64,000 nt of DNA from Mycobacterium sp. (lineage in GTDB: Bacteria; Actinomycetota; Actinomycetes; Mycobacteriales; Mycobacteriaceae), in contig RXJD01000065.1 of assembly GCA_003987775.1 (NCBI GenBank), forward strand, positions 1 to 64,000, read 5' to 3'. A program made the translations under genes and the position numbers. The notes beneath the pieces were generated by a model that ran no database searches, was not told where the DNA came from, and was given only the letters and a program-made list of their open reading frames with translations. This document shows positions 19,588-27,745 of the stretch, in pieces. The stretch's first letter is position 1; every line of letters begins with the position of its first letter.

Positions 19588-20382
19588 TCATGACTGACGC
19601 ACCATTCTGGGTGGCCGGGGAACGAAATAAGCAGTCCGCTTTTGGTATTCGGCGAACCCCGGACGCCCCTTCATGTATTTCTCGGTCAGCCGGGCCCCAC
19701 TCACGTCCACCAGGAAATACGTCATCACCAATGGCGAGACCGCGGTGGCCAGCGGAACCCATCCGGTGACCGTGATCAGCCACAATCCCCACCACACGCA
19801 GGCATCGCCGAAATAGTTGGGATGCCGCGTCCACGACCACAGACCGCGGTCCATGATGAGCCCGCGGTGAGCCGGGTCGGATTTGAAGTCGCGCAGTTGC
19901 CGGTCCCCGAGGGCTTCGAAGAGGAATCCGAGGAGCCAGACCGCCACACCCGCTGCGGTGACGGCCAGCAACGGGGTGGGCGTGGGGCCGGTGACTGCCG
20001 ACAGCTGCAGCGGGAAGGAGATGAACAGCGTCAGAAAGCCCTGCAGCAGAAAGACCTTGCGCACCACCTGGCCCACCGAAGCGCCCCGCAGCAGGTCGGC
20101 GTAGCGGCGATCCTCGCCGTGCCCGGCGGTCTTGCGGTGGATGTGCCAGCTCAGCCGTAGACCCCAGATCGACACCAGCGCCAACAGCAGCCAACGCCGG
20201 GTCGGATCCCCGTGGCCGACCAGCGCCGCCACCGCCGCCACCACGACGAAGCCGATGCCCCATGCCACGTCGACGACGTTGTATCGGCCGACCTTGCGGC
20301 CGATGGCGAAGGTGACCGAATGAACCACGGCCACCGCCAGGGTGCAGGCACCGGTCACCGCCAGGATGTCGCTCTCGCTCAC
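19588..20382 (-). CDS. DUF1295 membrane protein (Rv0446c homologue)
   Basis: A 264-residue integral membrane protein with about seven hydrophobic segments. The C-terminal part, GLWSWTRHPNYFGDACVWWG, is the signature of the steroid 5-alpha-reductase/isoprenylcysteine methyltransferase-like fold (DUF1295). It could be a reductase or methyltransferase acting on a lipid; the reaction is unknown. GTG at 20382 overlaps the stop of the ufaA1 remnant (GTGA, 20379-20382), so translation is coupled despite the collapse of that gene. Confidence 0.85.
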   Translation of the reverse strand: MSESDILAVTGACTLAVAVVHSVTFAIGRKVGRYNVVDVAWGIGFVVVAAVAALVGHGDPTRRWLLLALVSIWGLRLSWHIHRKTAGHGEDRRYADLLRGASVGQVVRKVFLLQGFLTLFISFPLQLSAVTGPTPTPLLAVTAAGVAVWLLGFLFEALGDRQLRDFKSDPAHRGLIMDRGLWSWTRHPNYFGDACVWWGLWLITVTGWVPLATAVSPLVMTYFLVDVSGARLTEKYMKGRPGFAEYQKRTAYFVPRPPRMVRQS

Positions 20383-20756
20383 CGCAGCCCCCTCCGCTCG
20401 AACGTCCACTGGTAGCCGTCCAGGAATCCCGCTTCGGAGTACGCCAGATACAGCTCCCACATGCGTTCGAACACCTCGTCGAATCCCAAGCGTGCCAACT
20501 CGTTACGCCGCTGTCCGAAGCGCTCGCGCCACAGCCGCAGCGTCTCGACGTAATGCCGCCGCAGCGAGACCACGTCGACGGAGCGCAAGCTCGTGTGGCG
20601 CTCGGGGATCTCGACGATGGCCGCGACAGACGGCAACAGTCCGCCAGGGAAAATGTACTGCTGAATCCAGGTGTGTGTGGTGCGAGTGGCCGGAATCGCC
20701 GGCCCGCGACTGGAATCGATTGCCGCGAAGGGCTTTTCGATACTCTGGGCAGTCAT
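20379..20756 (-). pseudogene. ufaA1: ufaA1 remnant: internally deleted cyclopropane-fatty-acid synthase
   Basis: UfaA1 (Rv0447c) is normally a SAM-dependent methyltransferase of about 427 residues. Here the frame is 125 residues: MTAQSIEKPFAAIDSSRGPA resembles the very N-terminus of UfaA1, and from about residue 24 TRTTHTWIQQYIFPGGLLPS matches its C-terminal quarter, running to YLAYSEAGFLDGYQWTFERR. The whole SAM-binding core is missing. The frame is intact and both ends keep their overlaps (ATGA with the upstream gene at 20753-20756, GTGA downstream), so an in-frame internal deletion of roughly 300 codons is the simplest reading. It cannot be an active synthase, though it may still act in translational coupling. 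Confidence 0.8.
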
Positions 20757-21460
20757 CGCGCGACCGCCGGGACTCGTCGTAACCGCGGTCTGATCCCCTG
20801 AGCGCGGAGGCGTGCGGCCACCGCCAGCGGTGCCAGCGGAGACAGGACCTGAAGAGCCGTTAGCTTCCCGCTGGTCGCAGGGAGCCGCTCGCCGCGCAGG
20901 GTGGCGGTGAAGGTCAGCCGACGCTGCCGCAGCAGCGACACCATGACGTCGACCTCGTGCTCGGGCGACGGGGCCAGCACCAGATAGTGTCCGTCGACCG
21001 GGTTGAGCGGCGACACGTAGAACTGCTCGCTGACCAGCACCGGCGTATCGGCCGGCGGGAGCAGATAGGCATGGCCTTCGCCGTAGGTGTTGTGCACTTC
21101 GGCGACCACGTGGCACAGCCGGCCATCACGGTCGTGGCACCAGAAGATGCTCAGCGGGTTGAAGACGTAACCGAGAACGCGTGCCTGCAGCAGCGCTGTG
21201 ATCCGGCCGTCCGGCATGGCGGTCTGATGCTCGGCGAAGAAGGCCTCCAGCCGCCGGCGTAACGACGTGTCCGCGGCGGCGCCGGTTCCCGCCAGATAGT
21301 CGGCGGCGTCGAATCGTGCGAAAGGCCGCAGCCACCAGGGCAGCGCGGGGAGCTGATCGATGTCCACATACCAGCTGTAGCTGCGGTACTGGAACGAGTG
21401 CTGCGCCGGAACCTGCCGGTTGTGACTGATCGTGGTGCGGTAGATCGCGGGGGTCAGCAT
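20753..21460 (-). CDS. DUF1365 protein (Rv0448c homologue)
   Basis: A 235-residue protein starting MLTPAIYRTTISHNRQVPAQ. Conserved DUF1365 features are the SYSWYVDIDQLP start, LGYVFNPLSIFWCHDRDG, VHNTYGEGHAYLL and QFYVSPLNPVDGHY. In other bacteria this family is found beside an FAD amine-oxidase-like protein and a cyclopropane synthase, exactly the arrangement here, suggesting a shared lipid-modifying pathway. The ATG at 21460 overlaps the end of the upstream oxidoreductase gene by seven bases. Confidence 0.88.
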   Translation of the reverse strand: MLTPAIYRTTISHNRQVPAQHSFQYRSYSWYVDIDQLPALPWWLRPFARFDAADYLAGTGAAADTSLRRRLEAFFAEHQTAMPDGRITALLQARVLGYVFNPLSIFWCHDRDGRLCHVVAEVHNTYGEGHAYLLPPADTPVLVSEQFYVSPLNPVDGHYLVLAPSPEHEVDVMVSLLRQRRLTFTATLRGERLPATSGKLTALQVLSPLAPLAVAARLRAQGIRPRLRRVPAVAR

Positions 21461-22749
21461 GCCAGGACCGCTTCCCGGTCGGGCGCCGCGGGCGAGTCCG
21501 CGCCCAGCCGCTGGGCGGCCCGCACCCCGGAGGCGGCACCGTCCTCGTGGAACCCCCACCCGTGGTAGGCGCCGGCGAATACCACCCGGTCGTCGTCCAG
21601 AGTTGGTAGAAGTCGTTGTGCTGCAACGGATTCTGGGGTGTACAACGGGTGGCTGTAGGTCATCTCGGCGAGCACCGCCGACGGGTCCAGCCGATCCCGG
21701 CCGCCGAGAGTGACCAGAAAGCGGCGGGTTCCGTTGAGCCGCATCAACCGGCTGACGTCGTAGCTGACGACGACCTGCTCGTGACCGGGTGTCACCAGGT
21801 AGTTCCAGGACGCGCAGGCGCGGTGGTGCCGCGGCAGCACCGATTCGTCGGTGTGCAGCAGGGCACGGTTGGTCGAGTAGGGGATCGCTCCCAGGACGGC
21901 GCGCTCCCACGGTGTCGGATCGTCGAGCAACAGCAGCGCCTGATCGGGATGGACGGCGACGACGGCCGCGTCGAAGCGCCGCGGCGGACGGTCACCGGCC
22001 TGGACCAGCACGCCGTCCGGCAGCCGTTGCAGCAGACGTACCGGGGTGCCGGTCGAGACCTCGTCCAGGCGGGCCGCGATGGCCTGCACGTAGGTGGCCG
22101 AACCGCCGGTCACGGTGCGCCAGGCCGGCGATCCGAAAACCGACAGCATGCCCTGGTGGTCGAGGAAGGCGAACAGGTAGCGGGCGGGATAGCGCAATGC
22201 GTCGTCACCGGTGCACGACCACACCGCGGCCACCAACGGGGTGATGAAGTGGTGGACGAAATAAGCCGAGAACCGGTGCAGTCGCAGGAACCCGTCGAGC
22301 GTTTCCAGTTCGTCGCCGGCAGGCTCGTCGCGCAGCAGTCGGGTCGCCGCCCGGTGAAAGCGCAGAATCTCGGCCAGCATCAGCAGATACCGGGGGCGCA
22401 GGGACTGCGCACACGCGAAAAGTCCCCGAAGGCCCAGGGCCGCGGCGTATTCGAGGTCGTCGGCACGCACGGACATCGACATGTCCGACTCCTGCGTGGC
22501 GATCCCGAGTTCGCCGAACAGCCGGCACAACGTGGGATAGGTCCGCTCGTTGTACACCAGGAAGCCGGAGTCGACCGCGGTCAACCGGCCGTGGCCGTCA
22601 TCGACGAAGTGGGTGTGCGCGTGGCCGCCGAGGCGGGTGTCGGCCTCGTACAGCGTGACGCGGTCGCGGGCGGACAGCAGGTAGGAGGCCGTCAACCCGG
22701 CGACCCCACTGCCGATGACCGCTACCGATCGTCCGTCTGGTGGCTGCAC
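21454..22749 (-). CDS. FAD-dependent amine-oxidase-like protein (Rv0449c homologue)
   Basis: A 431-residue flavoprotein with VAVIGSGVAGLTASYLLSAR at residues 9-28, the FAD-binding Rossmann motif, then LYEADTRLGGHAHTH, and FAGAYHGWGFHEDG near the C-terminus where FAD oxidoreductases contact the flavin again. Relatives accompany cyclopropane synthases and DUF1365 proteins. It is the first gene of the sigK operon. Its GTG start at 22749 is only about eight bases past the promoter -10 element, so the message is probably leaderless. Confidence 0.88.
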   Translation of the reverse strand: MQPPDGRSVAVIGSGVAGLTASYLLSARDRVTLYEADTRLGGHAHTHFVDDGHGRLTAVDSGFLVYNERTYPTLCRLFGELGIATQESDMSMSVRADDLEYAAALGLRGLFACAQSLRPRYLLMLAEILRFHRAATRLLRDEPAGDELETLDGFLRLHRFSAYFVHHFITPLVAAVWSCTGDDALRYPARYLFAFLDHQGMLSVFGSPAWRTVTGGSATYVQAIAARLDEVSTGTPVRLLQRLPDGVLVQAGDRPPRRFDAAVVAVHPDQALLLLDDPTPWERAVLGAIPYSTNRALLHTDESVLPRHHRACASWNYLVTPGHEQVVVSYDVSRLMRLNGTRRFLVTLGGRDRLDPSAVLAEMTYSHPLYTPESVAAQRLLPTLDDDRVVFAGAYHGWGFHEDGAASGVRAAQRLGADSPAAPDREAVLAC

Positions 22750-22756
22750 ACCTAGT

Positions 22757-22783
22757 ATTCGGAGCCCCGCCGCGCTCGGATGG
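22757..22783 (-). promoter_or_regulatory. SigK-type promoter of the Rv0449c-sigK-rskA operon
   Basis: On the minus strand CCATCC (22783-22778) is followed after 15 bases by CCGAAT (22762-22757). Both hexamers equal the published SigK consensus. The expected start of transcription falls at about 22750, beside the GTG at 22749, implying positive autoregulation and a leaderless mRNA. Confidence 0.8.
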
Positions 22784-22798
22784 AGGCGCGCGGACGGG

Positions 22799-25714
22799 TT
22801 AGCGCTCGGCGGTCAACGCCGGTGACCTCTCGGTGACCGGCTCCTCGCGGGGGAGTCTGGGGCTACGGGCGGGGCGGGACCGCACCCGGATGGGCCACCA
22901 GAACCAGCGGCCCAGCAGCGCCGCGATCGAGGGCGTCATGAAGGCCCGCACGATCAGCGTGTCGAACAGCAGACCCAGGCCGATGGTGGTGCCCACCTGC
23001 CCGATCATCCGGGCGTCGCCGATGATCATGGATGCCATCGTGAACGCGAAGACCAGCCCCGCATTGGTCACGACTTTGCCGGTGCCGCCCATCGAACGAA
23101 TGATCCCGGTATTGAGGCCGGCATGAATCTCCTGTTTGAAACGCGAGACCAGCAACAGGTTGTAGTCCGACCCCACGGCGAGCAGCACGATCACCGACAT
23201 CGCCAGCACCAGCCAGTGCAGCGGTATGCCGAAGATGTGTTGCCACACCAGCACCGAGAGACCGAAGGAGGCGCCCAGCGAGAGCGCGACGGTGCCGACG
23301 ATCACCGCGGCCGCCACGAAGGCCCTGGTCAGAATCAGCATGATGATGAAGATCAGGCACAGCGACGAGATCCCGGCGATCACCAGGTCCCACTTGGCGC
23401 CTTCGGAGATGTCCTTGACGACGGCACCCATTCCGGCGACGTAGATCTTCGAGTCTTCCAGGGGGGTGCCCTTGAGCGATTCCTCTGCGGCCGTCTGGAT
23501 CTTGTCGATGCTCGCGATGCCCTCCGCCGAGGCGGGGTCACCCCGATGCAGGATGATGAACCGCGCCGCGTGCCCGTCGGCAGACAGGAAGTTCTTCATG
23601 GCGCGCTTGAAGTCGGCGTTCTTGAACACTTCCGGGGGCAGATAGAACGAGTCGTCGTTCTTCGCGGCGTCGAACGCATGGCCCATCGCCGTCGCGTTGT
23701 CGCTCATCTCGTCCATCTGGTCGAAGATCCCCGACATGGTGCTGTGCATGGTCAGGATCATCGTTCGCATGCTGACCATGGTGTCGATCATCGGGGGGAA
23801 CGTGGCGATCATCTGCGGCATCAGCACGTCGAGCTGTTTGATGTCGCCGACCAGAACGTCCAGCTTCTCGTCGATCTGGTCGATGCCGTCGAGGGCGTCG
23901 AAGACCGACCGCAACGACCAGCAGGCCGGGATGTCGTAGCAGTGCTTTTCCCAGTAGAAATATGACCGGATCGGCCGGAAGAAATCGTCGAAGTTGGCGA
24001 GTTTGTCGCGCAACTCCCGGGTGATCTGCTGCATCTCTTCGGTGTCGCCGACCATCTTGTGGGTGACCCCGGTCAGCTGGGTCATCAGGCCGTACATCCG
24101 CTGCATCAGGGCGATGGTCTTGCTCATCTCATCGGCCTGCTTGAGCATGTCGTTCATCCGGTCGCGCTGGTACTTGACGGCCTGCATCTGACCGGCGTTC
24201 TGCATGCTCATCTGGAACGGTATCGACGTGTGGTCCATCGGGGTGCCGTCCGGCCTGGTGATGGCCTGCACACGCGATATCCCGGGCACCCGGAAAATGC
24301 CCTTGGCCAACTTGTCCAGAACCAGGAAGTCGGCCGGATTCCGCATGTCGTGATCGGACTCGATCATCAGGATCTCCGGCTTCATCCGAGCCTGGGAGAA
24401 GTGTCGGTCGGCGACGACGAAGCCCTGGTTGGCCGGGATGAAGCTGGGTAGGTAGGCGCGGTCGTCGTAGCTGGGTTTGTAGCCGGGCAGGGTGATCAGG
24501 CCGATCAGCGCGATCACGCACGTGACGGCGAGAATCGGCAGTGGCCAGCGCACGACGGCCGTACCGACCCGGCGCCAGCCCCGGACCGAGAGCACCCGCT
24601 TGGGGTCGAATACGCCGAACCGGCTGCCGACGACGAGCACGGCCGGACCCAGCGTCAGGGCGACCAGCACCGCGATCAGCATGCCGACCGCGCATGGGAT
24701 ACCCAGCGTCTGGAAGTAGGGCATGCGGGCGAAGCCCAGACACAGCGTCGCGCCTGCGATCGTCAGACCGGATCCCAGAATGACGTGGGCGGTGCCGTGA
24801 TACATCGTGTAGAACGCGGTTTCCCGGTCCTCACCGGCCTGCCGGGCTTCCTGATATCGGCCGATGATGAAGATGCCGTAGTCGGTGCCGGCTGCGATCG
24901 CCAGCGAGGTGAGCAGACTGACGGCGAAGGTGGACAGGCTGATGAGCGCGTTGGTCCCGAGTATGGCGACCGCGCCCCGGGCCGCGCTCAGTTCGATACC
25001 GACGGTGACCAGCAACAGGATCACCGTGAGGGGCGATCGATAGATGAACATGAGCATGAACAGGATGACCACAACCGTGGTGATCGTGATCTTGGCCATC
25101 GATCGGTCGCCGCTGTGCTGCAGGTCTGCGGCCAGGGCCGAGGCCCCGGTGACATAGGCCTTGAGGCCGGGCGGTGGCGGGTTGGCGTCCACGACCTTGC
25201 GCACGGCCTCGACGGATTCGTTGGCCAGCGGCTCACCCTGATTGCCGGCGAGGTTCAGCTGGACGGTGACGGCTTTGCCGTCGTTGCTCTGCGCACCCGC
25301 CGCGGTCAGGGGATCGCCCCAGAAATCCTGGATGCTCAGCACGTGCTTGTCCGCACGCAGCTTGCGGATCAGGTCGTCGTAGTACTTGTGCGCAGCGTCG
25401 CCGAGGGGCTGTTCGCTCTCCAGCACGATCATCGCGACGCTGTCGGTCTCGCCTTCCTTGAAGACGTGACTGATCCGCTTGAGGGCGACGAACGACGGGG
25501 CGTCCTTGGGGCTCAGCGACACCGAGCGCTGCTGCCCGACTACTTCCAATGACGGAACAAGCAGGCTCACCCCGACGACGACCAGCACCCAGAACAGGAT
25601 GATCGGCACCGCGAAGGCGTGGATCATCCGCGGGATGAAGGGGCGGTGGAGAGGCGTCTCGACGGCAGGCCCGCCCGGGCGGTCGTCGGCTCGGTAGTCC
25701 AAGGTAGTACTCAC
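22799..25714 (-). CDS. mmpL4: MmpL4-family RND transporter
   Basis: A 971-residue RND transporter with about 12 membrane segments in two MMPL halves: one helix then a large periplasmic domain and five helices, repeated. MmpL4 with MmpS4 exports siderophores (mycobactin/carboxymycobactin) in M. tuberculosis; relatives export glycopeptidolipids in other species. A long Met/Asp-rich helical region in the second periplasmic domain (about 490-680) carries a Cys pair in [20 protein letters not shown], shared with the other copy in this window. Its start overlaps the mmpS4 stop (ATGA, 25711-25714). The oxidoreductase of the sigK operon follows in the same direction after 49 bases. Confidence 0.9.
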   Translation of the reverse strand: MSTTLDYRADDRPGGPAVETPLHRPFIPRMIHAFAVPIILFWVLVVVGVSLLVPSLEVVGQQRSVSLSPKDAPSFVALKRISHVFKEGETDSVAMIVLESEQPLGDAAHKYYDDLIRKLRADKHVLSIQDFWGDPLTAAGAQSNDGKAVTVQLNLAGNQGEPLANESVEAVRKVVDANPPPPGLKAYVTGASALAADLQHSGDRSMAKITITTVVVILFMLMFIYRSPLTVILLLVTVGIELSAARGAVAILGTNALISLSTFAVSLLTSLAIAAGTDYGIFIIGRYQEARQAGEDRETAFYTMYHGTAHVILGSGLTIAGATLCLGFARMPYFQTLGIPCAVGMLIAVLVALTLGPAVLVVGSRFGVFDPKRVLSVRGWRRVGTAVVRWPLPILAVTCVIALIGLITLPGYKPSYDDRAYLPSFIPANQGFVVADRHFSQARMKPEILMIESDHDMRNPADFLVLDKLAKGIFRVPGISRVQAITRPDGTPMDHTSIPFQMSMQNAGQMQAVKYQRDRMNDMLKQADEMSKTIALMQRMYGLMTQLTGVTHKMVGDTEEMQQITRELRDKLANFDDFFRPIRSYFYWEKHCYDIPACWSLRSVFDALDGIDQIDEKLDVLVGDIKQLDVLMPQMIATFPPMIDTMVSMRTMILTMHSTMSGIFDQMDEMSDNATAMGHAFDAAKNDDSFYLPPEVFKNADFKRAMKNFLSADGHAARFIILHRGDPASAEGIASIDKIQTAAEESLKGTPLEDSKIYVAGMGAVVKDISEGAKWDLVIAGISSLCLIFIIMLILTRAFVAAAVIVGTVALSLGASFGLSVLVWQHIFGIPLHWLVLAMSVIVLLAVGSDYNLLLVSRFKQEIHAGLNTGIIRSMGGTGKVVTNAGLVFAFTMASMIIGDARMIGQVGTTIGLGLLFDTLIVRAFMTPSIAALLGRWFWWPIRVRSRPARSPRLPREEPVTERSPALTAER

Positions 25715-26133
25715 GCGGACTTGACCAGGCAGAAGGTAAAGGCGTTGACCTCGTTGGAGATTCGCTCCGACTTGACCTCGTCGTCGATCAGGATTCGGCA
25801 GCCGATGCTGTCGCTGTCACCTTGGGCCATCAGGTTGCCCACCATTGCCGCCTTGGTCGTGCTGATGTGCAGCGACCAGGGCAGCCGCGCGTTGTCCACG
25901 CGCTGCGGGTCGGCGTTCACGTCGAAGTAACTGATGTCGGCAATTGTGCCGCTCGGGCCGAATACCTCGTAGGTGATTCGCTTGGGGTTGAACGGTTCTG
26001 GGTTCTTCAGGTTGCTGTCCGCGTACGACGCCCGCTTCTCCGAACCGAAGTAGCCATGGACCCGGTTCACGATGAAGGCGGCGGTCACCAACACCGCCAC
26101 GATCACGAGTGGAATCCACACGCGCGACAGCAC
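25711..26133 (-). CDS. mmpS4: MmpS4-family accessory protein
   Basis: A 140-residue protein with one N-terminal membrane anchor ([20 protein letters not shown]) and a small periplasmic beta domain ([20 protein letters not shown]) ending [12 protein letters not shown], with the two conserved Cys of the family (SIGCRIL and FCLVKSA). MmpS4 is needed with MmpL4 for siderophore export in M. tuberculosis. The start is GTG at 26133. An iron-box-like sequence lies about 125 bases upstream. It heads the mmpS4-mmpL4 operon. Confidence 0.9.
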   Translation of the reverse strand: MLSRVWIPLVIVAVLVTAAFIVNRVHGYFGSEKRASYADSNLKNPEPFNPKRITYEVFGPSGTIADISYFDVNADPQRVDNARLPWSLHISTTKAAMVGNLMAQGDSDSIGCRILIDDEVKSERISNEVNAFTFCLVKSA

Positions 26134-26256
26134 CTTGAAAATCTCAGGTCCCTTTCACCGTTGGGCATCGCTCAGGTCGGACGATACCCGCCCTAGGAGA
26201 CGCTTGCGTCTTCATTCGACCGGTCGCACTGCGCAGCTGGGACAGCGCATCGCGAA

Positions 26257-26275
26257 CACAATTAGCCTTACCTAA
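26257..26275 (-). promoter_or_regulatory. IdeR (iron) box upstream of mmpS4
   Basis: On the minus strand TTAGGTAAGGCTAATTGTG agrees at 13 of 19 positions with the IdeR consensus TTAGGTTAGGCTAACCTAA, including 13 of the first 14 bases. M. tuberculosis mmpS4-mmpL4 is known to be repressed by IdeR with iron. This predicts induction on iron starvation. Confidence 0.7.
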
Positions 26276-26401
26276 GTAAAACACGGAGGCGTCGGGGCCG
26301 AGGCGGGCTCCTTCCGTTAGGGGGCCGATTCTAAGGCATATCGCGTGCGTAAAATGCCGGTTTTCCTCCGCAAATCACAGTGTGTGCGTTATCCTCGGCC
26401 G

Positions 26402-27070
26402 GTGGCGCAACTCAGTTTCCGGCGCGCCCGCACCGAAGAGAACAAGCGCCAGCGAGCCGCGGCGCTGGTGGAAGCCGCGCGCTCGATAGCGTCGGAAACC
26501 GGTGTCGCGTCAGTGACATTGACGGCGGTGGCCAGCCGCGCGGGCATCCACTATTCGGCGGTGCGCCGGTACTTCACCTCCCACAAGGAGGTGCTGCTGC
26601 ATCTGGCCGCCGAAGGTTGGGTGCGGTGGTCGGGCAGGGTGTGCGAGAGCCTGGCTGCGTCCGGACCGATGACCGCCGAGCGGGTGGCCGAAACGCTGGC
26701 CGACGGCCTCGCCGCTGACCCGCTTTTCTGCGACCTGCTGGCCAACCTGCACCTTCATCTCGAACACGAAGTCGAGATCGAACGGGTCATCGAGATTCGG
26801 CGAACCATTTCCGCCGCAGCGATCGCGCTCGCCGACGCGATCGAGCAGGCGCTGCCGGAGCTCGGCCGGTCGGGCGCTTTCGACATCCTCATCGCGGCCT
26901 ACTCGCTGGCCGCGGCGTTCTGGCAGATCTCAAATCCGCCGGAGCGGATCTCGGACGTCTACAAGGAAGATCCCGAGGTGCTGCCGGCCGAATGGAACAT
27001 GGACTTCGGGTCTGCCCTCACCCGCGTGCTCACCGCAACCTGCATCGGCTCGCTTCCGGGGTCCCGATGA
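26402..27070 (+). CDS. TetR-family regulator (Rv0452 homologue)
   Basis: A 222-residue TetR protein. The N-terminal helix-turn-helix is at about 20-65 (ALVEAARSIASETGVASVTL ... AGIHYSAVRRYFTSHKEVLL), and the rest is an all-helical ligand domain. GTG at 26402 is chosen because the family sequence VAQLSFRRARTEENKRQR starts there; the frame is open to 26345. It diverges from mmpS4 and lies in front of the second mmpS-mmpL pair, so it is likely to regulate one or both transporters. Confidence 0.88.
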   Translation: MAQLSFRRARTEENKRQRAAALVEAARSIASETGVASVTLTAVASRAGIHYSAVRRYFTSHKEVLLHLAAEGWVRWSGRVCESLAASGPMTAERVAETLADGLAADPLFCDLLANLHLHLEHEVEIERVIEIRRTISAAAIALADAIEQALPELGRSGAFDILIAAYSLAAAFWQISNPPERISDVYKEDPEVLPAEWNMDFGSALTRVLTATCIGSLPGSR

Positions 27071-27115
27071 ACCCGATGACAAGCCCGCCTGCCGAGACTT
27101 CCTACAGTTTGTGGA

Positions 27116-27134
27116 TTAGGTTAGAGAGGCTAAG
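27116..27134 (+). promoter_or_regulatory. Possible iron box before the second mmpS gene
   Basis: TTAGGTTAGAGAGGCTAAG has the full left half of the IdeR consensus (first nine bases) but only two matches in the rest unless a shift is allowed for AGGCTAA (27127-27133). It is 54 bases before the mmpS start. A TTGACA (27135-27140) directly follows. It is a weak candidate. Confidence 0.35.
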
Positions 27135-27187
27135 TTGACATACAGGCTAATTGGTTGGCGGCTCTCGTCACTGGTTAGGACGCGCCC

Positions 27188-27745
27188 ATGACGACGACTG
27201 AGCCAAGGACCGAACCGTTGACGACCCCGGATTCTGCTGGCGGCGAAGGCAAGACGGCGGCTCGCCCACGGGCCAAGCGCAAAGGTCTGATGAGCGTAGC
27301 CAGCCGGTTCTGGCTCATCCTCACCGTGCTGGCCGTCGTCGCGCTGTCGGGGTTCGCGGTCTACCGGTTGCACGGGATCTTCGGTGTTCACAGCGGTTCG
27401 TTCGGTGGCGGCTCCTCCGGTGACGTCATCGACCAGTTCAATCCCAAGACCATCACCCTCGAGGTCTGGGGTTCGCCCGGCAGCACCGCGACTATCACGT
27501 ATCTCGATGAGAACTCCCATCCGCAGCAGGCTCTGAATGTGCCCCTACCGTGGAAGACGGAATTGAAGTCAACGAAACCCGGGATCCCGGCCAACCTGAT
27601 GGCGCAAGGCAACGGCAGCTGGATCGCCTGCCGGTTCCTCGTCAACAACAACGACGGCAAGGGTGACATCGTCAAGGCGCCGAATCAGTCGCCCCCCAGC
27701 GAGACCGTCAACGCCTTCGTCTACTGCCTGGACAAGTCCGCATGA
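27188..27745 (+). CDS. MmpS-family accessory protein, second copy
   Basis: A 185-residue MmpS protein with a longer cytosolic N-terminus (about 45 residues, Thr/Pro/Lys rich) than the leftward copy, then one membrane anchor ([20 protein letters not shown]) and the periplasmic domain [20 protein letters not shown] ending [11 protein letters not shown]. The two Cys of the family are kept (WIACRFL and VYCLDKSA). It overlaps the mmpL gene by four bases (ATGA, 27742-27745), so the pair is translationally coupled. In M. tuberculosis this place holds PPE11. Confidence 0.9.
   Translation: MTTTEPRTEPLTTPDSAGGEGKTAARPRAKRKGLMSVASRFWLILTVLAVVALSGFAVYRLHGIFGVHSGSFGGGSSGDVIDQFNPKTITLEVWGSPGSTATITYLDENSHPQQALNVPLPWKTELKSTKPGIPANLMAQGNGSWIACRFLVNNNDGKGDIVKAPNQSPPSETVNAFVYCLDKSA

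Noticed and set aside
20757..21116. N-terminal extension of the ufaA1 frame to 245 codons
   Set aside because: It overlaps the DUF1365 gene in another frame and is Arg-rich; the ATGA junction at 20753-20756 marks the true start.
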